In this document: in pieces, positions 46,728 to 57,654 of the stretch | Layout: every line of letters starts with the position of its first letter | How positions within the stretch are numbered: the first letter of the stretch is position 1 | NCBI RefSeq assembly: GCF_014164785.1 | Contig: NZ_JACJFN010000003.1 | Location: 248,001-312,000, forward strand | From: Aquipseudomonas guryensis | Lineage (GTDB): Bacteria; Pseudomonadota; Gammaproteobacteria; Pseudomonadales; Pseudomonadaceae | Direction: 5' to 3' | Length of the DNA: 64,000 bases | Notes under the pieces: model-generated | What the model was told of the DNA's origin: nothing | The model's input: only the letters and a program-made list of their open reading frames with translations | Databases searched by the model: none | Position numbers and translations under genes: made by a program

Positions 46728-47571
46728 CGTTGCGCAAGGCCGCCGCATGATGACGCAGATGGTCGTCGATAAAGCTGGCGATAAAGTAGTAGCTATGGTC
46801 GTAGCCCGGCTGCAGGCGCAGGGTCAGCGGATGGCCGGCGGCCTTGGCGGCAGCCTGCAGCGCCTCGGGCTTTAGCTGCTTGGCCAGGAAGTCATCGCGA
46901 TCACCCTGGTCGACCAGGATCGGCAGCCTCTCCGTCGCCTCGGCCAGCAAGGCACAGGCATCCCACTCGCGCCAGCGGCTGCGGTCTTCGCCCAGGTAGC
47001 GACCCAGGGCCTTCTCGCCCCAGGGGCATTGGCTCGGATTGCTGATCGGCGCGAAGGCCGACAGCGACTGATAGCGACCCGGATTGCGCAAGGCGCAGAC
47101 CAGCGCACCGTGGCCACCCATGGAGTGGCCGCTGATGCCGCGCTTGTCCGACACCGGGAAGTTGGCCTCGATCAGCGCCGGCAGCTCATGCACCACGTAG
47201 TCGTGCATGCGGTAGTGACGTGCCCAGGGCTCCTGGCTGGCGTTGACGTAGAAGCCGGCGCCGAGGCCGAAGTCCCAGGCGCCCTCCGGATCACCCGGCA
47301 CCTCGGCGCCGCGCGGGCTGGTATCCGGCGCAACGATGACCAGGCCCAGCTCGGCGGCGAGCTTCTGTGCGCCGGCCTTCTGCATGAAGTTCTCATCGGT
47401 GCAGGTCAGGCCGCTCAGCCAGTACAGCACCGGCAACCTGGCGCCCTGCTCGGCCTGCGGCGGCAGGTAGACGGCAAACTGCATGTCGCAGCTCAGTGTG
47501 CTGGAGCGATGGCGGTAACGCTTGTGCCAGCCGCCACAGCTCTTGTTGCTGGAGACGATTTCCAGGCTCAT
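46723..47571 (-). CDS. fghA: S-formylglutathione hydrolase
   Basis: This is a 282-residue esterase-D-type alpha/beta hydrolase. The nucleophile Ser lies in [13 protein letters not shown]; other family segments are [25 protein letters not shown] and WALGLDVDR-like [23 protein letters not shown]. It hydrolyses S-formylglutathione to formate and glutathione, the step after AdhC in formaldehyde detoxification. It lies downstream of adhC on the same strand. Its stop codon is provided by a REP-like repeat. Confidence 0.95.
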   Translation of the reverse strand: MSLEIVSSNKSCGGWHKRYRHRSSTLSCDMQFAVYLPPQAEQGARLPVLYWLSGLTCTDENFMQKAGAQKLAAELGLVIVAPDTSPRGAEVPGDPEGAWDFGLGAGFYVNASQEPWARHYRMHDYVVHELPALIEANFPVSDKRGISGHSMGGHGALVCALRNPGRYQSLSAFAPISNPSQCPWGEKALGRYLGEDRSRWREWDACALLAEATERLPILVDQGDRDDFLAKQLKPEALQAAAKAAGHPLTLRLQPGYDHSYYFIASFIDDHLRHHAAALRNA

Positions 47572-47626
47572 GGGGCAATCCTCGAATGCACGGACGCCCA
47601 GGTGGTAAACCGGGCGCCGTCAGCGC

Positions 47627-48846
<1,220 letters not shown>

Positions 48847-48852
48847 AATCAT

Positions 48853-49740
48853 ATGAACCGCTGGGAAGGCCTGGATGAATTCGTCGCGGTCGCCGAGTGC
48901 GGCCAGTTCAGCGCTGCCGCCGAGCGCCTGGGCCTGTCGTCCTCACAGGTCAGTCGCCAGGTGGCCAAGCTGGAAGAACGCCTGCAGACCCGTCTGTTCT
49001 ACCGCAGCACGCGCAAGGTGGCGCTGACCGAGGCTGGGCAGACCTTTCTGCAACACTGCCAGCGTCTGCAGGACGCACGCGAGGAAGCCCTGCGTGCGGT
49101 CGGCGACTTGGCCGGCGAACCCAAGGGCCTGCTGCGCATGACCTGCGCAGTGGCCTACGGCGAGCGCTTCATCGTGCCGCTGGTGAATGACTTCATGCAG
49201 CGCCATCCGCAACTGCGGGTGGAGATCGAGCTGAGCAACCAGACCCTCGACCTGCTGCACGGCGGCCTGGATTTAGCCATCCGCCTCGGCCGCCTGCAGG
49301 ACTCGCGCATGCTCGCTACACGCCTTGCACCACGGGTCATGCACCTGTGCGCGGCGCCGGCTTATCTGGAGCGCTACGGCCGGCCGCACTCGCTGTCCGA
49401 ACTGGCGCGACACAACTGCCTGATCGGCAGCAGCGACAGCTGGAGCTTCCAGCAGGACGGCCGCGAACTGTCGCTACGGGTGCAAGGCAACTGGCGCTGC
49501 AACAGCGGCGAGGCGGTGCTGGATGCGGCGCTGCGCGGCTTCGGCCTGTGCCAGCTGCCCGACTACTACGTACAGGCGCACCTGCGCAGCGGCGCGCTGG
49601 TCGACCTGCTGGCCCAGCACAAGCCGCCACACACGGCAGTTTGGGCGCTGTATCCGCAGCAGCGGCATCTGTCACCGAAGGTGCGCCAGCTGGTCGATCT
49701 ATTGAAGGAAGGCTTGGCGCAGCGGCCGGAGTACCAATAG
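48853..49740 (+). CDS. gfnR: LysR-family regulator of the formaldehyde genes
   Basis: This is a 295-residue LysR protein: N-terminal winged helix (LDEFVAVAECGQFSAAAERLGLSSSQVSRQVAKLEERL) and a periplasmic-binding-protein-like effector domain to the end. The position divergent from adhC-fghA is that of P. aeruginosa PA3630/GfnR, which activates the adjacent genes in response to formaldehyde and glutathione-linked signals. The symbol is based on this position and on general similarity. The ATG has no strong ribosome site; the second GGATAATCC repeat lies where one would be. Confidence 0.88.
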   Translation: MNRWEGLDEFVAVAECGQFSAAAERLGLSSSQVSRQVAKLEERLQTRLFYRSTRKVALTEAGQTFLQHCQRLQDAREEALRAVGDLAGEPKGLLRMTCAVAYGERFIVPLVNDFMQRHPQLRVEIELSNQTLDLLHGGLDLAIRLGRLQDSRMLATRLAPRVMHLCAAPAYLERYGRPHSLSELARHNCLIGSSDSWSFQQDGRELSLRVQGNWRCNSGEAVLDAALRGFGLCQLPDYYVQAHLRSGALVDLLAQHKPPHTAVWALYPQQRHLSPKVRQLVDLLKEGLAQRPEYQ

Positions 49741-49756
49741 ACGTTGCGCCCGTGAC

Positions 49757-50374
49757 TCAGGCCGGGGTCAGGCACTCCGGCGCATCGAACTTGGGATCGT
49801 TGACCAGATTGGCCAGCACCCGCTCGCGCAGTGGCGGAGTCGGTGTCAGCAGCAGGCTGTTCAGTTCGGCCAGGGGGGTATCTGCGGCCAGCCAGGCCTG
49901 TTGCTGCGCCTCGTCGAGCAGCAATGGCCGGCGCAGATGGGCAGCAGCCTGGGTGACCATGGCCACGCTCAGGTACAGCTGATCACCCGCCGGATAGGCT
50001 TCCCACAGCGCGGCGAAGTGCAGCAGGGGTTCTTCGCCGGTCAGCCAGAATGGCCGCTTGCGCAGCTCGCCGCGCCACTCGTAGAAGCCGTTGGCCGGCA
50101 GCAGGCAGCGGCGCTGACGAAACGCCTCGCGGAACATCGGCTGCTCGCTGAGGGTTTCCGCGCGGGCATGGGACGGTGCCTTGCTCAGGTCGTTCAGCCA
50201 GGCTGGGGTCAGCCCCCAGCGGCCACTGGCAGCATGCAGCTCGCCACCGACATGGCGCAGGAACAGCACCTGATTGCCCGGCGCGAGATTCCAGTGTGGC
50301 GCCTGCCCGGCAGGGAAACCGGGCAATGTGGCCAGGCTTTGCGACCAACGAAACAGGCCGTAACGTCCACTCAT
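49757..50374 (-). CDS. SRAP-family protein (YedK/HMCES-like) lacking the catalytic Cys2
   Basis: This is a 205-residue SOS-response-associated protein fold. Family segments are RWGLTPAW, the HARAET box, ANGFYEWRGE with E99, and AAAHLRRP with H146. In active members the second residue is Cys, which after Met removal forms a covalent bond with abasic sites in single-stranded DNA. Here the start reads ATG AGT GGA CGT, so residue 2 is Ser. The Asn of the usual NARxET box is His69. DNA-protein crosslinking of the known kind is therefore unlikely. It may bind DNA or have another activity. Confidence 0.88.
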   Translation of the reverse strand: MSGRYGLFRWSQSLATLPGFPAGQAPHWNLAPGNQVLFLRHVGGELHAASGRWGLTPAWLNDLSKAPSHARAETLSEQPMFREAFRQRRCLLPANGFYEWRGELRKRPFWLTGEEPLLHFAALWEAYPAGDQLYLSVAMVTQAAAHLRRPLLLDEAQQQAWLAADTPLAELNSLLLTPTPPLRERVLANLVNDPKFDAPECLTPA

Positions 50375-50444
50375 AAGGCAACGGGCTCAACATCAACAGG
50401 GCGGAAAGACCGCGACGCGCCGATGGCCAGGCGGGCCGCAAAAA

Positions 50445-50705
50445 CTAGCAGAGCAGGATACCGGGGCTGGCATCGGGCTCTTCGCCCGGCAAGGGCGCGG
50501 CGGCATTGTACGCATCGATCAGGCGGCGTGCGTGTTCGGCATCCTGATCTTCCACCAGCAAGCCGAGCAGCCCCAGCGCCGGCAGCTCGCCGATCGCCCC
50601 GAGCAGGTGACGCCCGGCGAGGTGGGCATCCACCCCTTCGCTGGCCAGCATACCCAGCAGCAGCTCACCCTCCAGCAGGTCCTGCGGTTCGTAGATACGC
50701 TGCAT
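50445..50705 (-). CDS. DUF2007 protein
   Basis: This is an 86-residue protein with MQRIYEPQDLLEGELLLGMLASEGVDAHLAGRHLLGAIGELPALG and LLVEDQDAEHARRLIDAY, the pattern of DUF2007, a small ferredoxin-like fold related to PII-type signal transducers. The role is unknown. Its ATG overlaps the stop of the CPXCG gene before it (TGATG), so the pair is coupled. Confidence 0.88.
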   Translation of the reverse strand: MQRIYEPQDLLEGELLLGMLASEGVDAHLAGRHLLGAIGELPALGLLGLLVEDQDAEHARRLIDAYNAAAPLPGEEPDASPGILLC

Positions 50706-50887
50706 CAGTCGTTCTCCGTGCGCACATCCAGTGACCAGTCATCGCCGTCGGTACGCAGGTCGAAGATGATCGGCCGGCAGCACACCGGGCAATCCTCGAC
50801 GTACTCCTGATCGCCGGCAGAAAGGTCGAGCAACGCCTCCGCCGGTTCACCGCAATAGGGACATTGATACGCCTGTGATTCCAGCAT
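50705..50887 (-). CDS. CPXCG-motif cysteine-rich protein
   Basis: This is a 60-residue protein with two zinc-ribbon knuckles, QCPYCGE and DCPVCCRP. It belongs to the small CPXCG family, function unknown. I start it at the ATG at 50887, five bases after GGAGG; another ATG four codons upstream is possible. It is coupled to the DUF2007 gene. Confidence 0.87.
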   Translation of the reverse strand: MLESQAYQCPYCGEPAEALLDLSAGDQEYVEDCPVCCRPIIFDLRTDGDDWSLDVRTEND

Positions 50888-50982
50888 CACGACCTCCACT
50901 GTGACTTGCGGTTACAATCGCCGGTCTATTGCAGGCTCGCGGGAGTCCCCCTGAGCCTAGGCACCTGAACAACGAGAGCATG

Positions 50983-52146
50983 ATGGGCGAATTCGATTCC
51001 ATCCGACCCTACGCCGACCACGAAGTCCCTGCCGTCCTGGCCCGCCTGCTGGCCGACCCGATCTTCCTCGGCACCCTGACGCGCTTCCGCTTCCCGCGTC
51101 TGGCCGGGCCATTCGGCTGGCTGCTTAAACCTCTTATAGCCCATCGGCTGCGTCAGCAGCTGGCCGATGTGAATTCGGTGAGTGCTCTACAAGAACGCAT
51201 CGAGCCCTATATCGACCATACCGTCGAGCGCGCCACCGATGGCGTGACCTACTCCGGGCTGGAACAACTGAAGGCGGGCACGCCCTACCTGTTCCTCGCC
51301 AACCACCGCGACATCGTCATGGACCCGGCCTTCGTCAACTACGCCGTGTTCCACGCCGGCCTGCCGACACCGCGCATCGCCATCGGCGACAACCTGCTGC
51401 AACGGCCCTTCGTCAGCGACCTGATGCGCCTGAACAAGAGCTTCATCGTGCACCGCTCGCTGAGCGGCCGGCGCGAGAAGCTGGCAGCCTTCCAGCTGCT
51501 GTCGGCCTATATCAACCACTCGATCCGCGTCGACGGTCAGTCGATCTGGATCGCCCAGGCCGAAGGCCGCGCCAAGGACGGTGACGACCGCACCGACTCG
51601 GCGATCCTCAAGATGTTCCACATGAGTCGCAAGGACGAGGCCTTCGCCGACGTGCTTGGCTCGCTCAACCTGATCCCGGTGTCGATCAGCTACGAGTACG
51701 ACCCCTGCGACCAGGCCAAGGCCCGCGAACTGTCGATCCGCGCCACCACAGGCAGCTACGAAAAGGCGCCTGGCGAGGATGACGCCAGCATCGCCCTGGG
51801 CATCACCGGCTACAAAGGCCGCGTGCATATCCACTTCGGTGCACCAGTGACCGCAGGCTTCGAGGATGCCAAGCAGCTGGCCAGCCTGATGGACCAGCAC
51901 ATTCTCGGCGGCTACCGGCTGTTCCCTGTGCATTACCTGGCCTATAGCCAATGGGACGAACGCGACAGCGCGCTGCAGGTGCCGACAGCCGAGCAGCTGT
52001 TCGCCGCCGAAGAGCTGGCTAAGGCCCGTGGCGAATGGCAACGACGCCTGGATGCCTGCCCGGTCGAGCAACGCCCCTGGCTGATCCGCCAGTACGCCAC
52101 ACCGGTGCGTAACCAGTACCGGATCAAGGCTGGTCTGCCGTTGTAA
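50983..52146 (+). CDS. PlsC-like glycerolipid acyltransferase family protein
   Basis: This is a 387-residue protein of the 1-acylglycerol-phosphate acyltransferase superfamily. The first block reads FLANHRDIVMDPAF near residue 101. The His and the distal Asp are separated by five residues, not the usual four of HX4D, unless the adjacent HRD is used. Further blocks are PRIAIGDNLL, NKSFIVHRSLSGRREKL, IWIAQAEGRAKDGDDRTDS and LNLIPVSISYEYDPC. It probably acylates a glycerolipid or related acceptor at the membrane. I use the ATG at 50983 (MGEFDSIRPY); the ATG just before it is equally close to the ribosome site. Confidence 0.85.
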   Translation: MGEFDSIRPYADHEVPAVLARLLADPIFLGTLTRFRFPRLAGPFGWLLKPLIAHRLRQQLADVNSVSALQERIEPYIDHTVERATDGVTYSGLEQLKAGTPYLFLANHRDIVMDPAFVNYAVFHAGLPTPRIAIGDNLLQRPFVSDLMRLNKSFIVHRSLSGRREKLAAFQLLSAYINHSIRVDGQSIWIAQAEGRAKDGDDRTDSAILKMFHMSRKDEAFADVLGSLNLIPVSISYEYDPCDQAKARELSIRATTGSYEKAPGEDDASIALGITGYKGRVHIHFGAPVTAGFEDAKQLASLMDQHILGGYRLFPVHYLAYSQWDERDSALQVPTAEQLFAAEELAKARGEWQRRLDACPVEQRPWLIRQYATPVRNQYRIKAGLPL

Positions 52147-52561
52147 TCCCTAACCCGCTGCCGCCACGCGGCAGCGGGTACATACCCCGCCCCCTTGCCA
52201 AGCTTTACTTGCTGTCGATAACTTTCATGCTCTCTTTCAGGGCAACTAAGCGCCCTTTAACTTGCCACTAAATGTTCATCACGCTCGCATTAAGCGCAGC
52301 ACCAGATCGGCACATAAAATCTTTAACAAGTGGACAACTTCCGAGCGCCTACCTTCGTCAACTGGCGAAACTATTTTCGTTATTTCAGCGCAACTCCGAC
52401 AAAAGCAACTGGCAATTTAAGGCAAACTTTGTTTATTTACCCTCACAGGAAAAACCGGCACTACTGACTGCTCAGGCATACCTGCTCAGCCAGCAGAATC
52501 TGAGCGGCCTATGACCGTCACTTGCACCGGCTCCACCGCCAGCTTCTAAAGGGATTTGCAC
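52147..52561. promoter_or_regulatory. 415-base AT-rich spacer at the border of the right accessory region
   Basis: A GC-rich hairpin, CCCGCTGCCGC/GCGGCAGCGGG at 52154-52178, follows the acyltransferase gene and may stop its transcript. The rest is richer in A+T than the genes around it and should carry the promoter of the FabB-like gene. An 80-codon open frame at 52272-52514 has no ribosome site and I do not count it as a gene. The drop in GC marks the start of the accessory cluster. Confidence 0.55.
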
Positions 52562-53785
52562 ATGCGCCGCGTCGTGATCACCGGGATGGGCCTGGTCTCC
52601 AGCCTGGGCAATGACCTGCAAAGCGTCAGCACCAGCCTGCGGGAAGGGCGCTCGGGTATCCGCTTCAACCCGACCTACGCCGAAGTCGGTATGCGCAGCC
52701 AGGTGTGCGGCGCCGTGCCGCTGGACATGGACAGCCTGAACATCGACCGCAAGGTCAAACGCTTCATGGGCGACGCCGCCGCCTATGCCTACCTGGCCAT
52801 GCAGCAGGCGGTGAAGGATGCCGGCCTGAGCAACGCCCAGGTCTCCAACCCGCGCACCGGGCTGATCGCCGGCTCAGGCGGGGCGTCCTCCTTCAACCAG
52901 ATGGAAGCCATGGACATCCTGCGCGAGAAAGGCATCGCCCGGGTCGGCCCCTTCCGCGTACCGCGCACCATGAGCAACACCGTCTCGGCCTGCCTGGCCA
53001 CCCCCTTTCGCATCAAGGGCCTGAGCTATTCCATAGCCTCGGCCTGCGCCAGCAGCGCGCATTGCATCGGCCACGCCATGGAACAGATTCGCATGGGCAA
53101 GCAGGACATCGTCTTCGCCGGGGGTGGCGAGGAGGAGCACTGGAGCCAGAGCTACCTGTTCGATGCCATGGGCGCCCTTTCCAGCCAGTACAACGACGCC
53201 CCCCAGAAGGCCTCACGGCCCTACGACACGCGCCGCGATGGCTTCGTCATCGCGGCCGGGGGCGGTATCGTGGTGGTCGAAGCGCTGGAGCATGCCCTGG
53301 CACGCAACGCGCAGATCCATGCGGAAATCATCGGTTACGGCGCCACGTCAGACGGCTACGACATGGTCGCGCCCAGCGGTGAAGGCGGCATGCGTTGCAT
53401 GCAGGATGCCCTGGTCGGGGTCACCGAGCCGATCGATTACCTGAATACCCACGGCACCTCAACGCCGGTCGGCGACCTGGCGGAGATGCGAGCCGTGCGC
53501 AAGGTGTTCGGCCGTGACATGCCGCTGATCAGTTCGACCAAGAGCCTGTCTGGCCATGCTCTGGGGGCGGCCGGCGTGCATGAGGTGATCTACTGCCTGC
53601 TGATGATGCGCGAGAACTTCATCGCCGCATCGGCCAACATCGACAACCTTGACCCCGAACTGACCGACATGCCGGTGCTGCGCGAAACCCGCGAGAACGT
53701 CACGCTGAATACCATCATGAGCAACAGCTTCGGCTTCGGCGGCACCAATGCCACCCTGGTGCTGAAGCGCTGGCAAGGCGAATGA
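52562..53785 (+). CDS. FabB-type beta-ketoacyl-ACP synthase paralogue
   Basis: This is a 407-residue condensing enzyme very close to the FabB (KAS I) proteins of pseudomonads as I remember them. The nucleophile is C162 in [12 protein letters not shown], and the His residues are H297 in NTHGTSTP and H332 in [10 protein letters not shown]; a Lys lies in TKSLSGH. It extends acyl-ACP with malonyl-ACP. Housekeeping fabB normally follows fabA, so here, isolated and convergent with an ACP/KS cluster, it is probably a second copy serving that cluster. The ATG at 52562 follows AAAGGG. Confidence 0.92.
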   Translation: MRRVVITGMGLVSSLGNDLQSVSTSLREGRSGIRFNPTYAEVGMRSQVCGAVPLDMDSLNIDRKVKRFMGDAAAYAYLAMQQAVKDAGLSNAQVSNPRTGLIAGSGGASSFNQMEAMDILREKGIARVGPFRVPRTMSNTVSACLATPFRIKGLSYSIASACASSAHCIGHAMEQIRMGKQDIVFAGGGEEEHWSQSYLFDAMGALSSQYNDAPQKASRPYDTRRDGFVIAAGGGIVVVEALEHALARNAQIHAEIIGYGATSDGYDMVAPSGEGGMRCMQDALVGVTEPIDYLNTHGTSTPVGDLAEMRAVRKVFGRDMPLISSTKSLSGHALGAAGVHEVIYCLLMMRENFIAASANIDNLDPELTDMPVLRETRENVTLNTIMSNSFGFGGTNATLVLKRWQGE

Positions 53786-53792
53786 TCGACTG

Positions 53793-53830
53793 ATCTTGCC
53801 GCCAGCCTGCAAGCAGGCCGGCGGCAAGAT
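53793..53830. terminator. Bidirectional terminator between the FabB-like and reductase genes
   Basis: ATCTTGCCGCC and GGCGGCAAGAT close a long stem, continued inside by GCCTG and CAGGC with one mismatch. It separates convergent genes. Confidence 0.8.
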
Positions 53831-53836
53831 TAATGG

Positions 53837-54598
53837 TCAGGCGGCCAGACCGGTGCCGCCCGTGGCCATGACGATATGCCCGCGAATCGCGGTAGAGCGA
53901 TCAGAGGCAAGAAAGGCGACGATATTGGCGATCTCCATCGGCTCCAGGGCCCAGCGCCGCCCCACCGACTCCAGGCGCCCGATCATCCCCGGCCACATCT
54001 CCGACAGGTACGGCAGCATCTCGCTCTTGACCACGCCGCCGCAGACGCCGTTGACGCGGATGCCCTTGTCGTACAGGTCCACTTCCATATAGCGCACCAG
54101 GTTTTCCAGCGCGGCCTTCATCAGACCCAGCGGATAGTTCGGCAATACCGCATGGGAGCCGACACCGGAGATGGCGCAGATGGTGCCTCCGGCCGGCATC
54201 AGTGGCACCACGTGGTTGATGCAGGCGACGTTGCCGATCAGGCTGGTGCCGAACAGCTCCTTCCAGTCGTGCTTGGTCAACTCACGAATCGATTTGAACG
54301 GGGCGCTGGCGGCGTTGAGCACCAGATGATCGATGCGCTCCACGCCCTCGACCTGCAGATTCTTGATCATCTGTTCGATGTCACGCGTTTCGGAAATATC
54401 CGCCAGTGCCTTGTAGGCCCGCACACCGCGTGCCTCGGCGCGTTCAACCAGCTTGTCGACGCTGGCGGCCCCCTTGCCCTGGGCGCGGCGGAAATTGAGG
54501 ATGACGTCGTAGCCGTCTTCGATAAAGCGTTCGGCAATAGCCGCGCCGATGCCGCGCGCAGCCCCGGTGATAAGAACAGTTTCCCGCTGGCCACTCAT
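53837..54598 (-). CDS. FabL-like short-chain dehydrogenase/reductase
   Basis: This is a 253-residue SDR: TGAARGIG nucleotide loop at residues 11-18, LNAASAP in place of NNAG, and NYPLGLMKAALENLVRYMEVDL with Y155 and K161. The Tyr-Lys spacing is YX5K, between the YX3K of ordinary ketoreductases and the YX6K of the enoyl reductases FabI and FabL. The sequence around this site and GGVVKSEMLPYL resembles FabL (enoyl-ACP reductase III). It may reduce enoyl- or ketoacyl-ACP intermediates of the cluster. It is the last gene on the minus strand, 242 bases after the permease gene. Confidence 0.88.
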   Translation of the reverse strand: MSGQRETVLITGAARGIGAAIAERFIEDGYDVILNFRRAQGKGAASVDKLVERAEARGVRAYKALADISETRDIEQMIKNLQVEGVERIDHLVLNAASAPFKSIRELTKHDWKELFGTSLIGNVACINHVVPLMPAGGTICAISGVGSHAVLPNYPLGLMKAALENLVRYMEVDLYDKGIRVNGVCGGVVKSEMLPYLSEMWPGMIGRLESVGRRWALEPMEIANIVAFLASDRSTAIRGHIVMATGGTGLAA

Positions 54599-54840
54599 AA
54601 CTTTTTTTCCCCCTGATGATGAAGCGCATGGTCCGTCAGTCATTCGCCGCGGCTGCGCATTTCTTATTAACCACGGAACAACTTTCGCGGATTCACTGAC
54701 AACTTTATGAGCATTACCCGTGCATTATTCGAGTAACTTTCATCGCCCCACTCATCACAGGTCTATAACTGCACAACGACTTGCAAAACTTCACGAGTAC
54801 CGCCAAGGGCATTACCTTGCTAATTACTTGTTACGTTGTT
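54599..54840. promoter_or_regulatory. AT-rich gap between the permease and reductase genes
   Basis: These 242 bases contain no gene and are AT-rich. Because both flanking genes are on the minus strand, the gap probably carries a separate promoter for the reductase. No -10/-35 pair stands out. Confidence 0.4.
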
Positions 54841-56166
54841 TCAGGTAAAGCGGAAGGCCTCCGCAATCAGCAACTTCGACGCGCGTTTGGCCGGAATGAT
54901 CGAGGCCAATACAGCGGTCACTATGGCCAGGGCGCAGGTGAACCAGAACAGGTTGAAGTTCTCGTCCCACAGGATGAACGCCAGGTAACCCTTGGTGTAT
55001 CCGGGTGACGGCGGCATCGGCAGGCCGTTGATGTTGATCAGCTCGGCCAGGCCGATGCCCACCGCCACACTGAGCGCCGCGCCGAGCAGGCCGATGAAGA
55101 TGCCCTCGAGGATGAACAGCCGCCCCACCTCACGCTGGGTCAGGCCCAGGGCGCGCAGGGTAGCGATTTCGCGGGTGCGCTCGACCACGTTCATCATCAG
55201 GGTGTTACCGATCATGAACACCACGATCACGCTGACGATCGACTTGATGAAGAAGAAGATGCCGTCGAACAGGCTGACTACCTGGTGGTAGTACACCGCC
55301 AGCTCCGACCAGGGCCGTACCTCGAGCTTGAGGCCCCGTTCCTTGATCAGGGTTTGCACCCGCTGCAGGGCCACATCGGTCTGTTCGGTGTCGTTGAGCA
55401 GGATAATGATGCGACTGACCTCGTCGGTCTCCAGCAAGTCCTGAGCGGTCTTCAGCGGCAGCTTGAGGGCTCGGTCGTCGTACTCCTTGATGCCGGACTG
55501 CATGACCCCGCGTACCGTCACCGACATGGCGTTCTGCCCGCCGGTGGGGTTGACCACCAGGAGGTCGAGGTCAGCGTCATAGCCGGCTGACAGCCCCTTG
55601 GCCACGCCGGTGCCGATGGTCGCGCCGAGCCCGTCGATGCGCGACAGGTCGCTGCCGAGGACGATGCGATCCAGCGCACCGAGGGTCAGCGAGCTGGCCG
55701 GCTCGATACCGACGCCGGAAATGAAGGTCGAGGTCTCCGACTCATAGTGCGAGGCGATCCCGGAGAACTCGATCTGCCCGGTCACGGTCTTGAGCATGGG
55801 ACCGAGTTCGGCATCTTCGGCCAGTACCCGTTTGATCTGTTCGTAGCCGGGAATGCCGTAACGCAACGGGTTGGTCGCGCCGCTGGCCAGGTAGCCCTCG
55901 CGATACAGCTGCAGATGGCCGAGGTTGGTGCGGATGGTCTGCTCGCGCAGCGACGAGAAGGAGTGCTGGACGAAACCGCCGAAGATGAACACCGCCCCGC
56001 CACCCATGATGATCGCCAGCAGGGTGATGCCGGAGCGGCGCCGCTGGCGGAACAGGTTGGCGAAGGCGTAACGGATCGAAGTCGGTCGTTTCAGGGCCGT
56101 CCACAGCACCAGCAGCAAGGCGTAGGCGATGATGGCATTGGCCAGGTAATACAGCAGCTCGCTCAT
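54841..56166 (-). CDS. ABC transporter permease, FtsX/LolC-E type
   Basis: This is a 441-residue MacB/LolCDE-type permease: one span near the N-terminus (residues about 5-24), a second at about 48-70 (SGITLLAIIMGGGAVFIFGG), a large periplasmic domain to about 300, then three C-terminal spans (SIVSVIVVFMIGNTLMMNVVERTREIATLRALG, LLGAALSVAVGIGLAELI, LFWFTCALAIVTAVLASIIPA). The extra N-terminal span is unusual for this family. It works with the ATPase gene two places upstream and may extract or move a lipid through the envelope. Start codon overlaps the preceding stop (ATGA). Confidence 0.9.
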   Translation of the reverse strand: MSELLYYLANAIIAYALLLVLWTALKRPTSIRYAFANLFRQRRRSGITLLAIIMGGGAVFIFGGFVQHSFSSLREQTIRTNLGHLQLYREGYLASGATNPLRYGIPGYEQIKRVLAEDAELGPMLKTVTGQIEFSGIASHYESETSTFISGVGIEPASSLTLGALDRIVLGSDLSRIDGLGATIGTGVAKGLSAGYDADLDLLVVNPTGGQNAMSVTVRGVMQSGIKEYDDRALKLPLKTAQDLLETDEVSRIIILLNDTEQTDVALQRVQTLIKERGLKLEVRPWSELAVYYHQVVSLFDGIFFFIKSIVSVIVVFMIGNTLMMNVVERTREIATLRALGLTQREVGRLFILEGIFIGLLGAALSVAVGIGLAELININGLPMPPSPGYTKGYLAFILWDENFNLFWFTCALAIVTAVLASIIPAKRASKLLIAEAFRFT

Positions 56167-56874
56167 TGTTCGCCCTCCACAATCGGTGCCAGCACGTACT
56201 GAATTTCTTCGCTGGTGAGAAACAACCGACTTGGCGCAGGTTGTTGCAGCAGTTCGGCCCACACTGGCGAACGGCGCAATTGCTCACGCAGTTGCTCGGC
56301 CTGGGCCTGTTGCCCGTCTGCGTCGAGGGCACGTATCTGCAAAAAATCGATCAGCGCAGCCAGGGACGCGGGCAACTCGCCCTGGCGCTGGCGCAGGTAG
56401 TCGAGGTCCTTCAGGGCCACCACATGACGGCCGAACTCGGCTGGCACGTAGACATCCAGGCGGGCGCGCAGGAAGCGCAGGCGCCAGTCGTCCGGCTGCT
56501 GGTCAACGGCCTCATCGATCAGGAAGAAGCCGCGCTTGGCCAGTTCGGCGGCGCGGAAGTAGTTCTGCTTCTTGACGTATTCACCAGCGGTGAACAGCCA
56601 GCCGTAACCCTCGTACATCTTGGCGTAGAGGTCATCCGGGTGTTGTTCGCGGTAGGCCGCCAGGGCTTCGATGGTCTGCTCGGCGACCCCATCGCTGGGC
56701 GCCTGGACCACGGCCAGAATGGCGCGATCACGCGCCGCGCTCAGCGAACCGTCAGCCAGCAGGGCGTCCAGGCTGGCACGGCTTTGCGCACGATAGGCGT
56801 CGAGCGTGGCAGGTGGCTGAACGCTGGCCTGTACGCCGCCGGCCAGCATCAGGGTGAGCAACAGGGGCAGGCGC

Positions 56875-56882
<8 letters not shown>
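56163..56882 (-). CDS. Periplasmic helical-repeat protein of the ABC operon
   Basis: This is a 239-residue protein with a Sec signal peptide (MLKRLPLLLTLMLAGGVQA). The rest is helical and TPR-like: QPPATLDAYRAQSRASLDALLADGS, AKMYEGYGWLFTAGEYVKKQNYFRAAELAKRGFFLIDEAV and DDWRLRFLRARLDVYVPAEFGRHVVALKDL. No lipobox Cys is seen, so it is probably soluble. Since its gene lies between the ABC ATPase and permease genes with overlaps on both sides, it is likely a periplasmic partner of the transporter or a lipid carrier. Confidence 0.82.
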
Positions 56883-57624
<742 letters not shown>

Positions 57625-57654
57625 GGCCCCGCCCCCTTGGCGCGAAATCCGTTA

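Noticed and set aside
52272..52514. 80-codon open frame before the FabB-like gene
   Set aside because: No ribosome site before its ATG, AT-rich noncoding-type composition and no recognisable motif; I treat the region as a promoter spacer.
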